Positions 1-19,668 of a stretch of DNA of 64,000 nucleotides are shown here, piece by piece. The stretch is from contig JAGUCH010000001.1 of the NCBI GenBank assembly GCA_019096065.1, positions 14,818,001 to 14,882,000 of the forward strand. The letters run 5' to 3'. The stretch comes from Paracyclopina nana (Eukaryota > Arthropoda > Copepoda > Cyclopoida > Cyclopettidae). Each line of letters opens with the position of its first letter. Position 1 is the stretch's first letter. The notes under the pieces were generated by a model. The model did not search any database. It was given only the letters and a program-made list of their open reading frames with translations, and was not told the DNA's origin. The position numbers were made by a program, and so were the translations under genes.

Positions 1-3000
1 TTTCGCTTTGACTCCGTTCTGCTTGTCATGGCACTGGTTGGTCGCTCCGTGGCCAACATTTGGATGGCTGTAAATTGCACAACTCTATCAAGGACATTAC
101 CTTTTTGAGGCATCTCTTCCGAGTCTGCATTGTCCACAGCATCAAAAATCGTGGGAGTCTTCTCTCTGTTTGCTTCAATAGGATCTATGACGTTGAGGTA
201 GCTGGCTCCGCATAAAATGCAAACCTTGTTCTTCGTAGCGTTGATCAAAGTGCATTTAGAGCAGCTCCAGGTTTCCTCGTAGTCCTTCACTTTGCTTATT
301 GCACCCTTGCTCTTGTCAGTGCACCGGACTCTCGGCTGCTGTGGCTCTTCTTTTCGTTTCACTTTGGGCGTCATCATCTCCTTTTTGGTTGTGTTCAAGA
401 ACTGGTTCAAGTCTGACACTAGCCCGTTCATGTCTATGCTGGGAATGCTTTCGCGACCTTGTTTGCCCTCATCCTCAAACCGCTTTACCCACCGATCATT
501 GTGCTTCTGAATTGCATCCAGACACTCCATTTTCTGCTCAACATTGGACATGATTTGGTCAATTGCATCTTGAGGCTCCTCCTTGACGTAGAACGCCTCA
601 TCGTTCACTCTTCTTCGTGCTTCCTCTTCTTTCTGCCTCTGCTGCACAATTTTGGCTGCTTCTTTGTCGAAATCGGAAATGCTGGCCAAGAGTGAAATCG
701 GCCTTGCATTGTTAGCACTAGATTTCGATTTGATGAGGCCATTCTGTGGAATCGTGTTGTCACTCTCCGCCTTGGCCTTTTTGAACCAAAGCTTGGGTGA
801 TTTGGCCACCTCAAAAAGTAGATTACTAAAGTACCGCCAATTTCGAAATTGTAGTACATTGAAATGTGTCAGTTTGGCAAAGGTCAAAGAATTCTTCAAA
901 GCTTTGTTTACGTGAAAAAATAAATGAAAATAATCAAACTGGCGTTCCAAGAGCATGCGTAAGGAAAAGTGAGCAGGTATTTTAGTAATCTATTTTGTCA
1001 CCTCTGCAGAAGCTACTACAGCGGGTGGCTCGGCAATTTTCTGGACTTTGTTGACCTTTGCAAACTTGCCAAGTCGTTCGTAATTGCTTTCTCCATTTTG
1101 CATTTTCTGCGGTGGTGGCGCCTTTGGAGCTTTTCGTTTGCCTGGAATGTGAGCATAGGGACGTGCCTCAATGGTGGGAGCTGTGCTAATCGTATCTTCT
1201 TCCGCGACCATATCTTCGATGGGCTGAATGCCCTTCATGGTATCGCTCCTAGCTAGCTGATTGAAACTCTCCGAAGTCGATCCAATTTCCAGCAAGGAAT
1301 TCGGCTTAATAGTTTTTGGCTGCATGATTTGACCGACACGTTCTTTGGGCACTATGGGCAATGGCGATCGCGGCACCGCGGCTGAGTAAAAGCTATTTGA
1401 CAGCGTGCTTTCCTCTTCATCCGAGCTAGACGAGCTGCTCAGATCATTGATTGGCAAGTGTGGGCCTGAAGGCAAGGCTGGGCCTGAGATGGCAGACAAG
1501 TTTTCACCGTGCCTTGCAATTGTGGCTGGTGGGGAATTTTCGGCCGGTTGCAATTTATATTTGGCAGACAGGCTGACATTGAGGTCTTGCACGACTCTTT
1601 TGCGGCGCTGATCGACGCGTTGTTTATACGTGTCTTGTCCACACGTAGGTCCCAAGGGAATGACTTTATTGAATGACTTTTTGTAGATGGGCACATAACT
1701 GAAGCTGGCTGTGCTCCCAACGCTGCAAATGCTGTCCACGCTAGAGGCGGTTTTCAAATTATTGATGCTCGTTCCATTGGAGAAAATGGTCCTTTCCAAG
1801 GCTCGCAAAGCTTGTGTTTTCTTAGCCTTGCAGCTGATGTGATCCTCTTTCGGCGGTGCCACCTCACTTTTGCTAAACCATTTGAACAAGTTGCCCAATT
1901 TAGTTTTTGTTTTTCGCCCAGCACTTGGAGTTGCCACCGGACTGGCCACAGGAGTAGCTTCATCATCTTCCAAGTGGGCCTGAGACCCTGTGCCAGTTTT
2001 TAAGCTGGAATTTGTGGTGGCTGCCTTGACCTTGCTCACATAGAAACCACCCAAACTCTGGCTTTTTGTGATGGCATGGCTCCGGTCTTGAGGAGATGGC
2101 ATTATACCGTCTATCACAGCAACATTTGAGCGTTATTTTCTGCTGCAGTGTTTAACAACTGGCTGCTGCACCCGCTACTGCTCGTGTTCTTTGCAGTAGC
2201 CTGACGGCTTTTTGCTTACAGTGATCTTCCTCTAGATATCATTAAGGAAATTTCTTCCTTTCCTTATTCAAATAGTTCTTTCATTAATTCGTTTCCAATG
2301 CTCTCATCGAAATTAGTCAATAAAATTGCTTGGTCAGGAAACTGGGAGAGCACTGTCTCGAGCAAAAACACTGTAGGTTTCCATAGTAGAAAGAACTTCA
2401 AGCGAAGAGCAAGGACTAGCAAAAGCTGCAAACTCTTCAGATTTAGAGAGACTTTTTGGCCAAACTCCAGCCAGGCCCAACTTATTCTGTTGCATATACT
2501 ACAGTGTACGCTAAGAACAGCAGGGAGATAAGAGGGGGTGACAAAAAGACATGGGAAAGCAGCTCCGTTTTTTATTACTTTTCCTAAGCCTACTTTACTT
2601 CCTTTGTTTCCCTTCGAAGAATTAACTAGCATTAACGATGTGAATCACGAAAAAATCTTCTTGCTCACAAGTGCACGTGTACTACGTGCAATCCGCGAGT
2701 CCAACGAGTTTACCCAGGAGATAAATAGTTTCAAAATGTCGTTTAGCACATGGCTCATTAGAAAAGTAGCCAAATGTCGAGCAAAAAGTTCGCTTGACCT
2801 ATTTTTGTCGTTATATCGGAAAAATACTTTGTTACCATAAATTTGCTTTTCAACCTTTTGATATCGAATCAGTCATGAAGGAAATTGCTCACCTGTTGCT
2901 GTAACAATTCAAACTCCGAGTCTCCGGTCGAATTTTGACGCATGAAGGCTGGATGGGTTTCTCCTTGCGCACCTCCATCGCTATCATAAATTGTCGCAAA

Positions 3001-3149
3001 AAAGTGGTTTTGGTACAGGTGTTGTTGTCGTGAATGACTCTGGGGATTCGGACGGATTGCACTCGAGGGGTCAATTCTGCGAGGATGTAATTGAGACTCC
3101 TGAAATCTCCGTAATGCGAGGTCTTCATTATTCTTGTGGACATTGAACC
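1..3149 (-). CDS. NZF zinc-finger, proline/serine-rich protein, 5' part; LUBEL-like candidate
   Basis: Partial gene that runs off the left edge. Probable coding exons in transcript order are 2893-3149, 2354-2486, 1002-2110 and about 770 down to 1; the first three join in phase (1, 0, 1, 0). The acceptor of the last exon is unresolved (candidates near 745-775). An ATG also lies at 2102, so the first two exons are less certain. The 1002-2110 exon has an acidic Ser run, a basic patch and the motif GKRKAPKAPPP. The leftmost exon has a charged QQRQKEEEARRR helix and then a RanBP2-type finger, WSCSKC-x10-CILC, at about 205-270; such NZF fingers bind ubiquitin. An NZF with proline-rich linkers near the N-terminus fits the arthropod linear-ubiquitin ligase LUBEL/HOIP, but the UBA and RING-IBR-RING parts would lie outside the window. 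Other NZF proteins remain possible. The left ORF is open to base 1 with no stop. Confidence 0.55.
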
Positions 3150-4246
3150 CTGGAAAATTTTATTCAAGCCAATTCATAAGATCTCAAATTGCCCTATATT
3201 CAATGCAACGCAAGCTCAAAGGACATTCGCACTTGGTGGCTTCATTGACTAGTTGTTTACTTAAAATTCAGATTTGAAAATCAGCTGTCAGTAGTGATGG
3301 AACGAGTTTGAACTCGACTCGGACTACATAAGCATTTAACTCGAACTCGCTCGAAAAATATTTCGGGAGAACTCGGAAAACTCGGAAGCAATTTTTGCAA
3401 ACTCGTGAGTTCAAAAAAATTAGAAAAGGAAAATTTTGCCAAACTGCTCAATATTCAAAAATGGCTAGCTAATATTTTTGCAAACCAACTTGTGAATGGT
3501 TCTTGACTGTTATCTTCTTGTAGGACAGTTTTCTAATTTCCAGCTAAAATATAATAAAAATGCAATTTACAATGCAGGTTATGTAGCAATGCTTGAAACT
3601 CGAATTAACTCGGATTTTGAAAATTGCCAGCTCGACCTAGCTCGTTTTCCATTAGAGGCAACTCGAACTCGCTCGGAAAAATTTTCAGCAACTCGGAACT
3701 CGCTCGAACCCAATTTTTCGACTCGTTCCATCACTAGCTGTCAGCTTAGTCTGTTAGCTAGCTTTAAATCAGAGCGAAAGTAAGTCAAGTGGGATATCTT
3801 AGAAGTTCAATGCAATCTAAAATTGTCTCAACGAGTTCAAATACGGGATAACGTATTCATTTTGATGAAAACTAGGCAATAAACAATAAAATGATCAATG
3901 TAAATATCAGCATCTATCATACGAGCAAAAAATGCGATTATAAAAGTTTTCAATGACCTTACAAAATAACGCACGCTCCCTTTTTCCCAATTTCAATTTC
4001 GCGAGAAATTTCAAGAAATGACAAGAATCATAATACAAAATTCAAAACAAAAGTGGCACAGAACTTATGAAAGGAGACAAATTAGGCAATGTGAGATTTA
4101 AGTTGTAAATTATACTGCAGACCGCTTTTGTAAAAATTCAAGATTATATGTGATTCAAGTGGCAGCCTTATCTTGGAAATTTGCAAACGTTCAGAATGAA
4201 TCTTGGAGAGAGATAAAGAAGTAACCGGACTGCAGAACGCTGAGCA
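3150..4246. other. Divergent intergenic region
   Basis: Spacer between the minus-strand NZF gene and the plus-strand MRP gene. It should hold the MRP promoter and possibly upstream exons of the NZF gene. About 40 percent is the hAT-like MITE listed separately. I see no clear TATA box and no convincing coding exon; ORFs here consist largely of MITE sequence. Confidence 0.5.
3292..3736. mobile_element. hAT-type MITE, 445 bp, with 8-bp target-site duplication
   Basis: The ends are perfect inverted repeats: TAGTGATGGAACGAGT at the left and ACTCGTTCCATCACTA at the right. The element is flanked by the identical 8-mer GCTGTCAG (3284-3291 and 3737-3744). An 8-bp duplication and a TAGTG-type terminus are typical of hAT transposons. 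There is no transposase, so it is non-autonomous. The interior carries many copies of the hexamer AACTCG/ACTCGC in subterminal arrays, a usual kind of transposase binding region. The intact duplication suggests a fairly recent insertion. Confidence 0.88.
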
Positions 4247-11265
<7,019 letters not shown>

Positions 11266-13753
11266 ATATGGTTTTTTATCATTGCATTCCATATGTAAAG
11301 TTAGCTGTAATCAACTCTATGCATAAATTCACCTACCTGGATTTGCGAAGAGGAAGTCGTCGTATTTCACTACGTCGTTTAGGGCTGAAAACAGCCCGTG
11401 GTTTGGGGGACAGCTAAACAGCCTTCGAGGGCCAAAGCACCCATCACAGCCCCCATGCAGAAGAGGCTCGTCCTGATTTGTCGCTCATTAAACACAGTTT
11501 CATGGAAAATTTAAACTTCTCTTACCAGGAGCACACCGGCCACCATTTGATTTCCAAAGGCTTCTTGCAGCCTTCCCAGCCATTTTATCGTCCCACTTGC
11601 CACAAATCCGTTGTGTGTGTAGAAAACGCGCTCACCTATCAATAACGGAGGCCCTAGCATCCAAGTCTCCATTATTGTTGAGCACAATATTTTCTTAAGA
11701 ATGGCCTTCAGCTACTTCTGTACAGTGCAATCCGCGTGCATGACTTCTGAAGCCTTGCCAACGCTGATTGCTTTCACTTTTTTGGTGTTGTCGTCCAAAA
11801 TGTGCAGCTCGAACTTAAAAAGTGGCCAATTAAGGTTTTTTCTATGGCTTTTTTCCCTTTGACCTTTCATCAATTGGGCGCTTGACACAATTTGATTAGC
11901 AGCAAAGAATGCTACGTTTGGCTAAAAATAGATAGCTTTCTAATGTATTTTTTAATTCTGCTTTTCCGCCGTCCGAATTTAATTGGCTACACGTATTCAT
12001 ACTTGAATGATATTAAAAAAATATTAATTAAAGGTTGATGAGATGTAACGTTATATCACCGAAAGAACCGAAAGATGTGAAGGAATGGGGAATTGATAAG
12101 CAGCGCGAGCCCTTTTTTAATGGAATAATTTTGTTGCAAAGTCACGCAACCTAGCGCACCATCCGTAAGCTACTTTTTTTTAAAAAAAACACCTGTGATC
12201 TGTCATCATAAAACGTTCCTATCTCGATGACTCTTGAAATGAGATTCAGATCTGTGCATGCATTTTATTAAGCCAATAAATGCTTCTTTACCGAGTACAT
12301 TGGGCTCTATTAGATAAAAGTTATAATTAGCTACGTTACTCACTTCCAAACAATGAATGGCATAATAGGAATTAATTGTACTCTTTTTAAAAAGCACCTA
12401 ATGATAAGGCACATTTTTCCAGTGGCGGTAAGCTGAGAAAAAGCATAAGAATCCAACGCAGAGTAGTAAATTGTTTTTGCCTCCAAGAGTTAATTCCTTC
12501 ATCTAAAGCCTACTCAATTTTCGCAGGATACGAGGTGGAATTTTCCCGTTAGAAGGGACATGCTTTTTTGCAGCTGGCCTTGGGCATGATCTGCATCGTA
12601 GTACATCGAAGTTGTGGTTTATTTTTAGGGGGCCACAAAATGATCTAGCTTTCTACTTGGGCGCGCCTTTGGGGCATAAAGCAACTCTATGCCAAGAAGT
12701 AGTGTGGCCCCTCGACAAAAATTCTAACTGCTTTTGGCTATAAACTACTTTCCTAGAAAGATGTATGCATGTGAGGAAGGAGAAAGCAGGCAGAGGGGGC
12801 TGGATCTCGAAGAAGATTTGCCTTAGCATGGAACAAAGAACAACCTCCTAGCAGAGAAAAAAGCCAGCAGCACAAAAGTTGACATGATTTATATCACAGC
12901 TCTCCTGGTCCGCATGCCCTATAAATCTAAAGCATCGTGCTATACTGTAGCGAAATTTGAACACGAGCAAAAGAAGAGAATTAAAAATAATGAATTTAAA
13001 TCTTGGTTGATGGCGGCATACAACAATTGAATTGAAACATCAGGCTAACCAGTGCGCTTTTTTTGTACCGGCACGCCGATGCAAACAGTTATCTATCATT
13101 TTTAGATTGTAATGCAATAATTTCAATGACATTTTAAAGGGAGAAACTTTGAAGATTCATACATTCAGAGGTGCTTACAAAGCTTGGTAGCATAATAAGT
13201 GATAGCAATTGGTGATGATGTTGTAAATGCACCTGTACTTTGTTCCATCAAAGCCTCTTCTAAAGGGGATCTATATTTATAGTGGAGATGACACGTGCTT
13301 TCCCTATAGCTGTAGCATCAGTATTAACCAAAAACACCTGTATGTGATTGTTCAATTTTATGGATTTTCTCCGAAATGAAGCTGGTTGCAGCAATATTCT
13401 AGCATAATCTTGTCAACGAATGGGGTCAAATTTCACACCTGAGTGTTTTAATCCTTTTTCCGCTCTTGTACTACTTTGCAGCCAAAACTAGCCGGAATAT
13501 ATGCATATATACACATTGGGCTTGAATAATGGCAAAAAAACTGAATATTTTTACAAGAGCTCAGCGCAAGCTCTAGTACAGAGGATTTGGTCGAATTTTC
13601 TCCAAAACGATTCCAAAGTTAGCTTGGCTTATTTAAAGCTACAAACGAATTCTTACACCTGAGTCTGGTATATTATGAAGTACAAGTGTGTCAAGCAAAT
13701 CATTAGTCGCAAGAAGCCAGCACAGCAATACCACCTTTTTATATGCTTTTTTG
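11266..13753. other. Intergenic DNA downstream of MRP
   Basis: AT-rich sequence with only short ORFs. I see no domain, RNA gene or long repeat that I can support. The first few hundred bases should contain the MRP 3' UTR. Confidence 0.5.
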
Positions 13754-14540
13754 GGGAACGGTAATAAGATCGAAATTTTAAGATCGAAATCAACATGGGA
13801 TTACAAAGTCGAAGCTTTTTTAGAGACTGGGTATTAAAGTCGAAAGAGTAGGGGATTAAGTCCGATGGATTTTGAGTCTCTGAGTAATAAGATCGAACGG
13901 TGAATTATAACACCAAACATTACCTGGATTTTAAGATCGAATCACCAGAAAGTAGTCAAACCTCATCTAAGGAAAAATAAAAGTTGCTTGCCACAGCCAA
14001 TAATTATAATAGTATAATTTTCAGAGGTGAAAAATGAATTATGTAGCATAAAAACTATCCCATTTCCAAAGACAGTCTTAGGGGGCCTAACAATGCAATG
14101 GCCAAAAAAATGGGTAAATAAAAGTTGCTTCATATGGCTGTGAGAGGGGTCCAAAGTTTTACTTCATAAGAATTTCCCAAAACTTTGAGGGCCAAAATCT
14201 CCCCTCCCAGGGGTCCAAGGGCAAAACCCTTTGGCATGGTGATTATCTAGGGGTAGCCCCTGAAGATGGTCCATAAGATTATCAAAAAGCTCTTAGTGCT
14301 GCTAGAGTGGTTATTGAAAATTCTGCGAAGGCTTCCCTTAAAATCTAATGGGTTCGACACTAAAATCAAGATGTTTCGACTTTAAGATCCAGGTGGAGGT
14401 TCATTTTTTGTTTTCCCGTTCGATCTTATTACCCAGTATCAATTTAAGTTCGATCTTAAAATCCAGGTGATTCGACTTTAAAATCCCTTATCAATTCGGC
14501 TTTAAAATCCCCCCTAAATTCGATCTTAATACCGGCACCC
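13754..14540. mobile_element. MULE-like MITE, 787 bp, with 9-bp target-site duplication
   Basis: The left end GGGAACGGTAATAAGATCGA mirrors the right end, whose reverse complement begins GGGTGCCGGTATTAAGATCG. Both flanks carry the identical 9-mer GCTTTTTTG (13745-13753 and 14541-14549). The subterminal 150-200 bases on each side hold repeated GATCGAA/AAGTCGAA units. The centre (about 13960-14350) is unrelated and non-coding. A 9-bp duplication with G-rich termini is typical of Mutator-like elements. There is no transposase, so it is non-autonomous. Confidence 0.8.
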
Positions 14541-17500
14541 GCTTTTTTGCTCAACACATTCATGTCTAAATTTATTTTCGTTTGCCATCATTCGTGAATC
14601 GTGGCATTTGGAAGAAAAAAATAGTTTTAATGGTGTATGGTGCCTCCAAAACAGTTTGGTTAAGTATCAGACATTGCGCCCAAATGTCCATGCACTTGAT
14701 ATTATGGGCAGTAAGGCGAAGTGTTCAAATCAAGAAAAAACTAACTGGCTCCAAATATAAGCCATGCGCTATACATGGGTCTTGTTTAGCTTTGTTTTGG
14801 CTACACACGAAGCTGTTATCGCCGGCAAGTTTGAAATCCCGGTCATAAGTATTCCCGAAATTGCGCAAACAATGAATGGTACCATGTCCGAGATAAGGCT
14901 ATTCTGTTATCAGATATATTTGTTAAATGCAACTGTTTTTGCTGCTATTGGTTATCACGAGATTCTGTAGGTTCTTAAAAATGTAGCATTAATTGGTGCT
15001 CATTTCGCCTAGACGAGATAAAGTTCATAAACTTTTTCCATGAGCTCACTCTATTTTGAGTACCAAGGTCTGAAAATAAAGCTTTTTTAAAAATCCATTT
15101 CATGAAATCTACTTTACATGTTACGATGTTAGTAATAACAGTTCCTTTCCACTTGAGCAAAACCTCGCACATTCTTCATTTCCTCGCAACGCTATCTGGA
15201 AAAATATTTTTTTGACGATATGTTAGAGAAAATTTGTTCAGAGAGGCTAGAGTAAATCAGCTGCTGATGACGAGTTCAGCTAGGAGCCGAGCATCGTTTT
15301 TATGGGCAACTTTGCCAATTTTGTCTCATCATCAAAAGCATTTTTCCGACCAAAATGTGCTCCACTTTACGTTTCTTGGTCCAACATTAAATCTACGCCT
15401 CATTTGAAAGCTCAATATAGTTGTAAAAAAGTGCCCTTGCTAGCAAAAAATGCGTTTGTTTACTACTTTCTAGTTGGCTCAAAGTCGGTCGGATTTTTTG
15501 GATGAGGTGTCGCTACCGCGCTAGCCGTAAGGCTATTTCTTCTCAACTGAAGGCATTTTTCGTGCATTTTCGACAAGGATATCGGCGAATACTTGAATTG
15601 GGCATTGCATAGTCATGCACGAAAACCAGACCGAATAAAGCATGAAGAAGTGTAGTCCTCTAGATCCTCCACTCGAAAAAGGCGGTAAAATTCAAATGAC
15701 TTGATAAATTGTTGATGCCCGCACGTTTTGCTAGCAGCTTTCTTGGCTAGGTTGAAACTTTGGCTGTTGCTGTTGCACGATCACGTTGCATGCAATGCAT
15801 TTTAGCCAATGAGCTGACTAGCTCTTGTAGAATTGAACACCAGTAGCAGCTCTAGCTGCTTCTTAGCCAGCAGAGCAAACCGATGAGAGACCCAAGCCGA
15901 CTCCTTGTAGCAGTCGAGAAGTTTCTATAAGGCTGCTACACTGTGTCCGACATTTTTCAGATAATTATCTCACTCACTGAATGTGCCCTCAAAGGGCCAG
16001 CTCATCATGAGTGTTTTTTTAATCCATGGTTTTTTTATCCAATTTCGCACCAAAAAGGCAATTGCAATTATGAATGTGACTCATGGCGTAGGGAGGTTTT
16101 TTTTCATCCTTGACGCGTAGCATGCAGTGAGCGGATGCCATTGATTTAGTAAAAGTCATTTCCTTTGTCTTGAACATAATCTGGAAGATGTAGTGTTGAG
16201 ATGAGTTTTTGTGCTTTCTATTTCTTCAGCTCCCCTACCTACTTTTGCCCATCATTAGAAAACCTAGCAGCTCGACTTGGAGCTAGCTTGCCTCAATTGA
16301 GGTCTTCAGCCTTGGACCTATGCCAGACTTGGCTAGAGGAAAAGCTTGAAAAAGACCCACGCAAGATGTAGTACTCAAGATTTGCATCATCTAAAGCTAA
16401 AAGGAATTTGTGGCCAATGCTAAGATGAACTTGAGGTTGCGTGCTCCCATCAATAGATTATACTAAACATTCAATTGTAATTTTAATTCATTGCGGAAAC
16501 GTGAAGCTTTTTTCTTTAATGAATGCAATCACTCTGCTTAGAATTTTTCCCCAACTCGTGAAAATTATTAAGCATGGGAGAGACCACGTTTGGAGCAAGT
16601 GTTGATTTGCCAACTGGTTAAGCTACCTTTTCCGAATCAACGCCCATCGAGATAAGGATTTTTTAAATTCCTTTGAAGGAAGGGTAATTGTGAAATCCTA
16701 CTGCTTTTCTTTGGCGATTCAAATGGCAAGTTTTGTAATGCGCAATCAGCATGAATACCAAACATGGATTTGAATAAAGAAGAATCGGATCAAGGTCAGA
16801 ATAGAGTGATAAACGAGTTGTCAGTTTTCGAGAGGAAGTGCAAAGTGGATGATGAGAATTGAAAAAATATACCTACATATTTACGAGTTTGGTTTGAATA
16901 TAGAAACACAATAGACACACAAAAGCAAGGCCCTGCTGCTATTATTTCAACATTTTTGGTCGTCAATGATGCATTGCATGCAATATATAGTTCTACAAAA
17001 CATGATTTTTCAGGCCTGCTGCTGCTGCTGATGTTTTAACCTTTGACCCCTTGTCATTTGATGATAAAACTCCGTGTTATGAAATCTCTGCTGGCTCGGT
17101 CATTTGTCAAGAACCCCCCAAGGTACATTTGGAGAAAGCCAAGCTAAAAGCCGAGAGCAAAGAGGAGGGCTGAAATGTATAGCATATAGAGCCTGTTTGT
17201 GAGACTCGGATTTAGCCCTCCTAGCTATGTGCGTAGCTACATACGCGAGCTAGCTTGCCTGCTTGCGCGTTCTTCTTGCTGAAAGGGTCGTTGTTGATGT
17301 TGGCTGGAGCAACATTCTCCATTTTGCACACGCTCAGACTTCCACCTCATTTTGGGCTGCCAAAATTAATTTCAATGAACCTACTACATCAAATTGAGGC
17401 TTATTAATGGCAAGCTCGCAGTGCAGTGGAGATGAGGCCAGGCCGTAATATTATGAGACTTTTGCTGGCTTTTGTCCCCCAGAGTGACTCCAGCTAGATT

Positions 17501-19099
17501 ATTGAACCAAAGCGAAGGGAGCTGTTGCAGCCTGCCATTTGGAGCACATGTGTTGGCCAGATTGCCTTCCCAAGTTCCAACGGAAGCAAGATGGGGGTGT
17601 ATGTTCGCTCACATCATATATACTGCTCCTCCAGCAATTCTGGTTTTTCTTGCTGCTGCTCCTCTGCTAGCTCGTTTGACAGCTAACTTGGGACAACGAC
17701 ATTTATTTGAAGGTTTTTCTTCTTCATCAACGCGTGGTGGACTTTGGACGGACGCGCCATCTTAATTGCTGTTTGATGCTGACATTTGGTTCCGATAGAG
17801 TCGCACAACTATTTGCGAATCAATGAAAATGGCAGCAATTAATTTGCCCATAATGATCGCTGTGAACCATATCTGCTAATGGCGGCATCCTGTGGCCATC
17901 AAACGTCTTCTTCGGCCATCGTCTTGCCAGATGTGAAACAGACCAAAATTTAGCTGTCTCACTCTCCTGCCAAGATGAAAGAAAAGCTCTGTGAGGGAGG
18001 CTAGCTTAACTGTCTTCTTCACCTGGAAAAGCCGCACGTAATACAGTGGCGCGCGCAAATACTGAAACGATGCAATGAACATAATACGTATAGTAGTTAA
18101 CTCGATTTCGTCAATTAACATTTCTATATATTCCAGTAACTTCAACGACGCGGTGGAATTTATATGGGGAAAAAGTCCCATTTTCTTTTTTTGAAAGTGC
18201 TTTCCTAAAGTTTTTGTATGGTCAAAAATGTCTAGGAAATCATTGCCCATTCTTGAATTCATTAGAGCTGGTTATTCGCAGCTAGCGCGTTGATTTAAAC
18301 AACATCCTGTGCGTCACGCTGTACGAAGCTGAAAAATCCCCCCATTCGAAGTGACTCCCCAAGACCAAGAGAATTTCAAGACTTCTCCTTCGTTGCAGCT
18401 GCTATGACTCTCCAGCGCCATATCATAATACTATGAAGCTCAGTTTCCAAATTAATGATTTGATCAGACACGTTGATTTGAAACCCGATCCATTGCAGCA
18501 ACAGCTTTTGCGGTATACGTGGGTTTTGCCATCTCATTATTCTGCTATAACTTCATATTGTACATAGTTCCCAGCAGCGCAGAGCCGCAACAAACGATGA
18601 TAACTTTTCCCGTGACTCACAAAAGCTACTAAACTTGGTACGGAATGCAACGCAGATGCGAAATACATTATTTCTGTATTTATTGAATCCCTCATTTAAG
18701 TTGACTCAACCAGTAAGCTCAACACGTCATGAGTATACCTGCAAAATCAGCATACTCAATAATGCTGGAATTTTTATTAGAGCACTCCCCCAAAAATGTT
18801 CATTTCTGCGCGTGCTTGGACTTAACCAGTTTTTTGCTGGCTCATTCACGTTACATAATTTGAACGAGGATGTGGACCCATGAATTGTTGTTCCATGAAG
18901 CCAGATAATATACCAAAGCAATTTGTAAGTAGCGATTAGCTTAAATCCCTCAGCGCATCACATGGGAGTGTCGCAAATCTAGACAGTTGGTCTTTTTACT
19001 TGAGGGAAAAAAGTAGCCGAGTTCAGCAGAGTGAATAGCATAAGCAGGAAGCCAAGTCATTTTTGCAGCCTTGATCCCAATTCCGTGTGTTCTGCCGCC
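14541..19099. other. Long intergenic region upstream of the lola-like gene
   Basis: About 4.5 kb with no ORF resembling a known protein and no splice-supported exon. It contains short (CTG)n tracts (near 17010) and many GCTAGC/AGCTAG words. It may hold distal regulatory DNA or an untranslated first exon of the downstream gene, but nothing specific is visible. Confidence 0.45.
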
Positions 19100-19668
19100 A
19101 TCTTGGGCCAGCAGCAGCAGCAGGAGCAGCCGTAGCCTGCTAGCACATGGTCACATATTAGAAAGCCAGTCTAAGGGCGTTTTCTTGTCTTGTCCGTTGT
19201 GGAGCGAGGAGGGGGCCGTGGTGGCTGTGGGCGGGCAACCAGAGGAAGGAAGCTAGCTTCGCTGCTAAGGCCAGCTTTTCGCAGCCTGCTGGCTGGCCTT
19301 TTTACCATGCATTCGCCAAAGGCGGGCGGGCTGGCTCTCCACCCTGGGGGCCGCAGCTATCAACCCCCCAGGCCTAAATGGCCATGCCAGCTGCGATGGA
19401 GGAAAAAATTAAAAGGCCATTTTTTGTGTGGGGGGTTTTCGATTTCGGCCCTTATTGGCCCAGTGTGGTAATCGGCGGGTGCAACAAGTTCCCTCCTCGC
19501 GGTGAGCAGCGTACGTAGTACTACGTCGGTCCGTCGACCGCGTTGATTTCTGCAGCCTCCTTCGTACGTACGTGCGGACCACAACCTAGCACATAGTCAC
19601 AAATCGGCAGCCTCTCGGTTCGGTCATGCCCACTGCATAAGTCTCAAATCTTGAATTCCCTACCAAAG
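19100..19668 (+). promoter_or_regulatory. GC-rich region before the lola-like ATG, probable promoter/5' UTR
   Basis: Composition changes sharply from AT-rich to GC-rich here. It holds a (CAG)n tract near 19100 and nested palindromes such as GTACGTAGTACTACGT (19510-19525) and CGTACGTACG near 19564. There is no obvious TATA box. The position immediately before the first coding exon suggests a promoter and 5' UTR, but this rests only on composition. Confidence 0.35.

Noticed and set aside
605-859. Arg-rich minus frame at the left end
   Set aside because: It stops at 605 while the overlapping frame continues into the zinc finger and stays open to base 1.
2893-3167. 92-codon minus frame starting MNKIFQG in the upstream NZF-gene exon
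   Set aside because: The acceptor cuts off its start, and the alternative frame ends exactly in phase at the CAG|GTGAGC donor, so I preferred the other frame.
3496-3783. Plus-strand ORF of 95 codons
   Set aside because: Most of it lies inside the hAT-type MITE and is made of its internal repeats.
14582-15505. Several 60-90 codon ORFs right of the MULE-like element
   Set aside because: Short, overlapping on both strands, AT-rich, with no family resemblance.
17472-17765. 97-codon plus ORF in the gene-poor region
   Set aside because: Low-complexity Ala/Leu-rich translation, no splice context and no recognisable domain.
19510-19575. CRISPR-like or phage-type palindromic array near the lola-like promoter
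   Set aside because: Only short irregular palindromes in a GC-rich stretch of animal DNA; there are no regular repeats or spacers.
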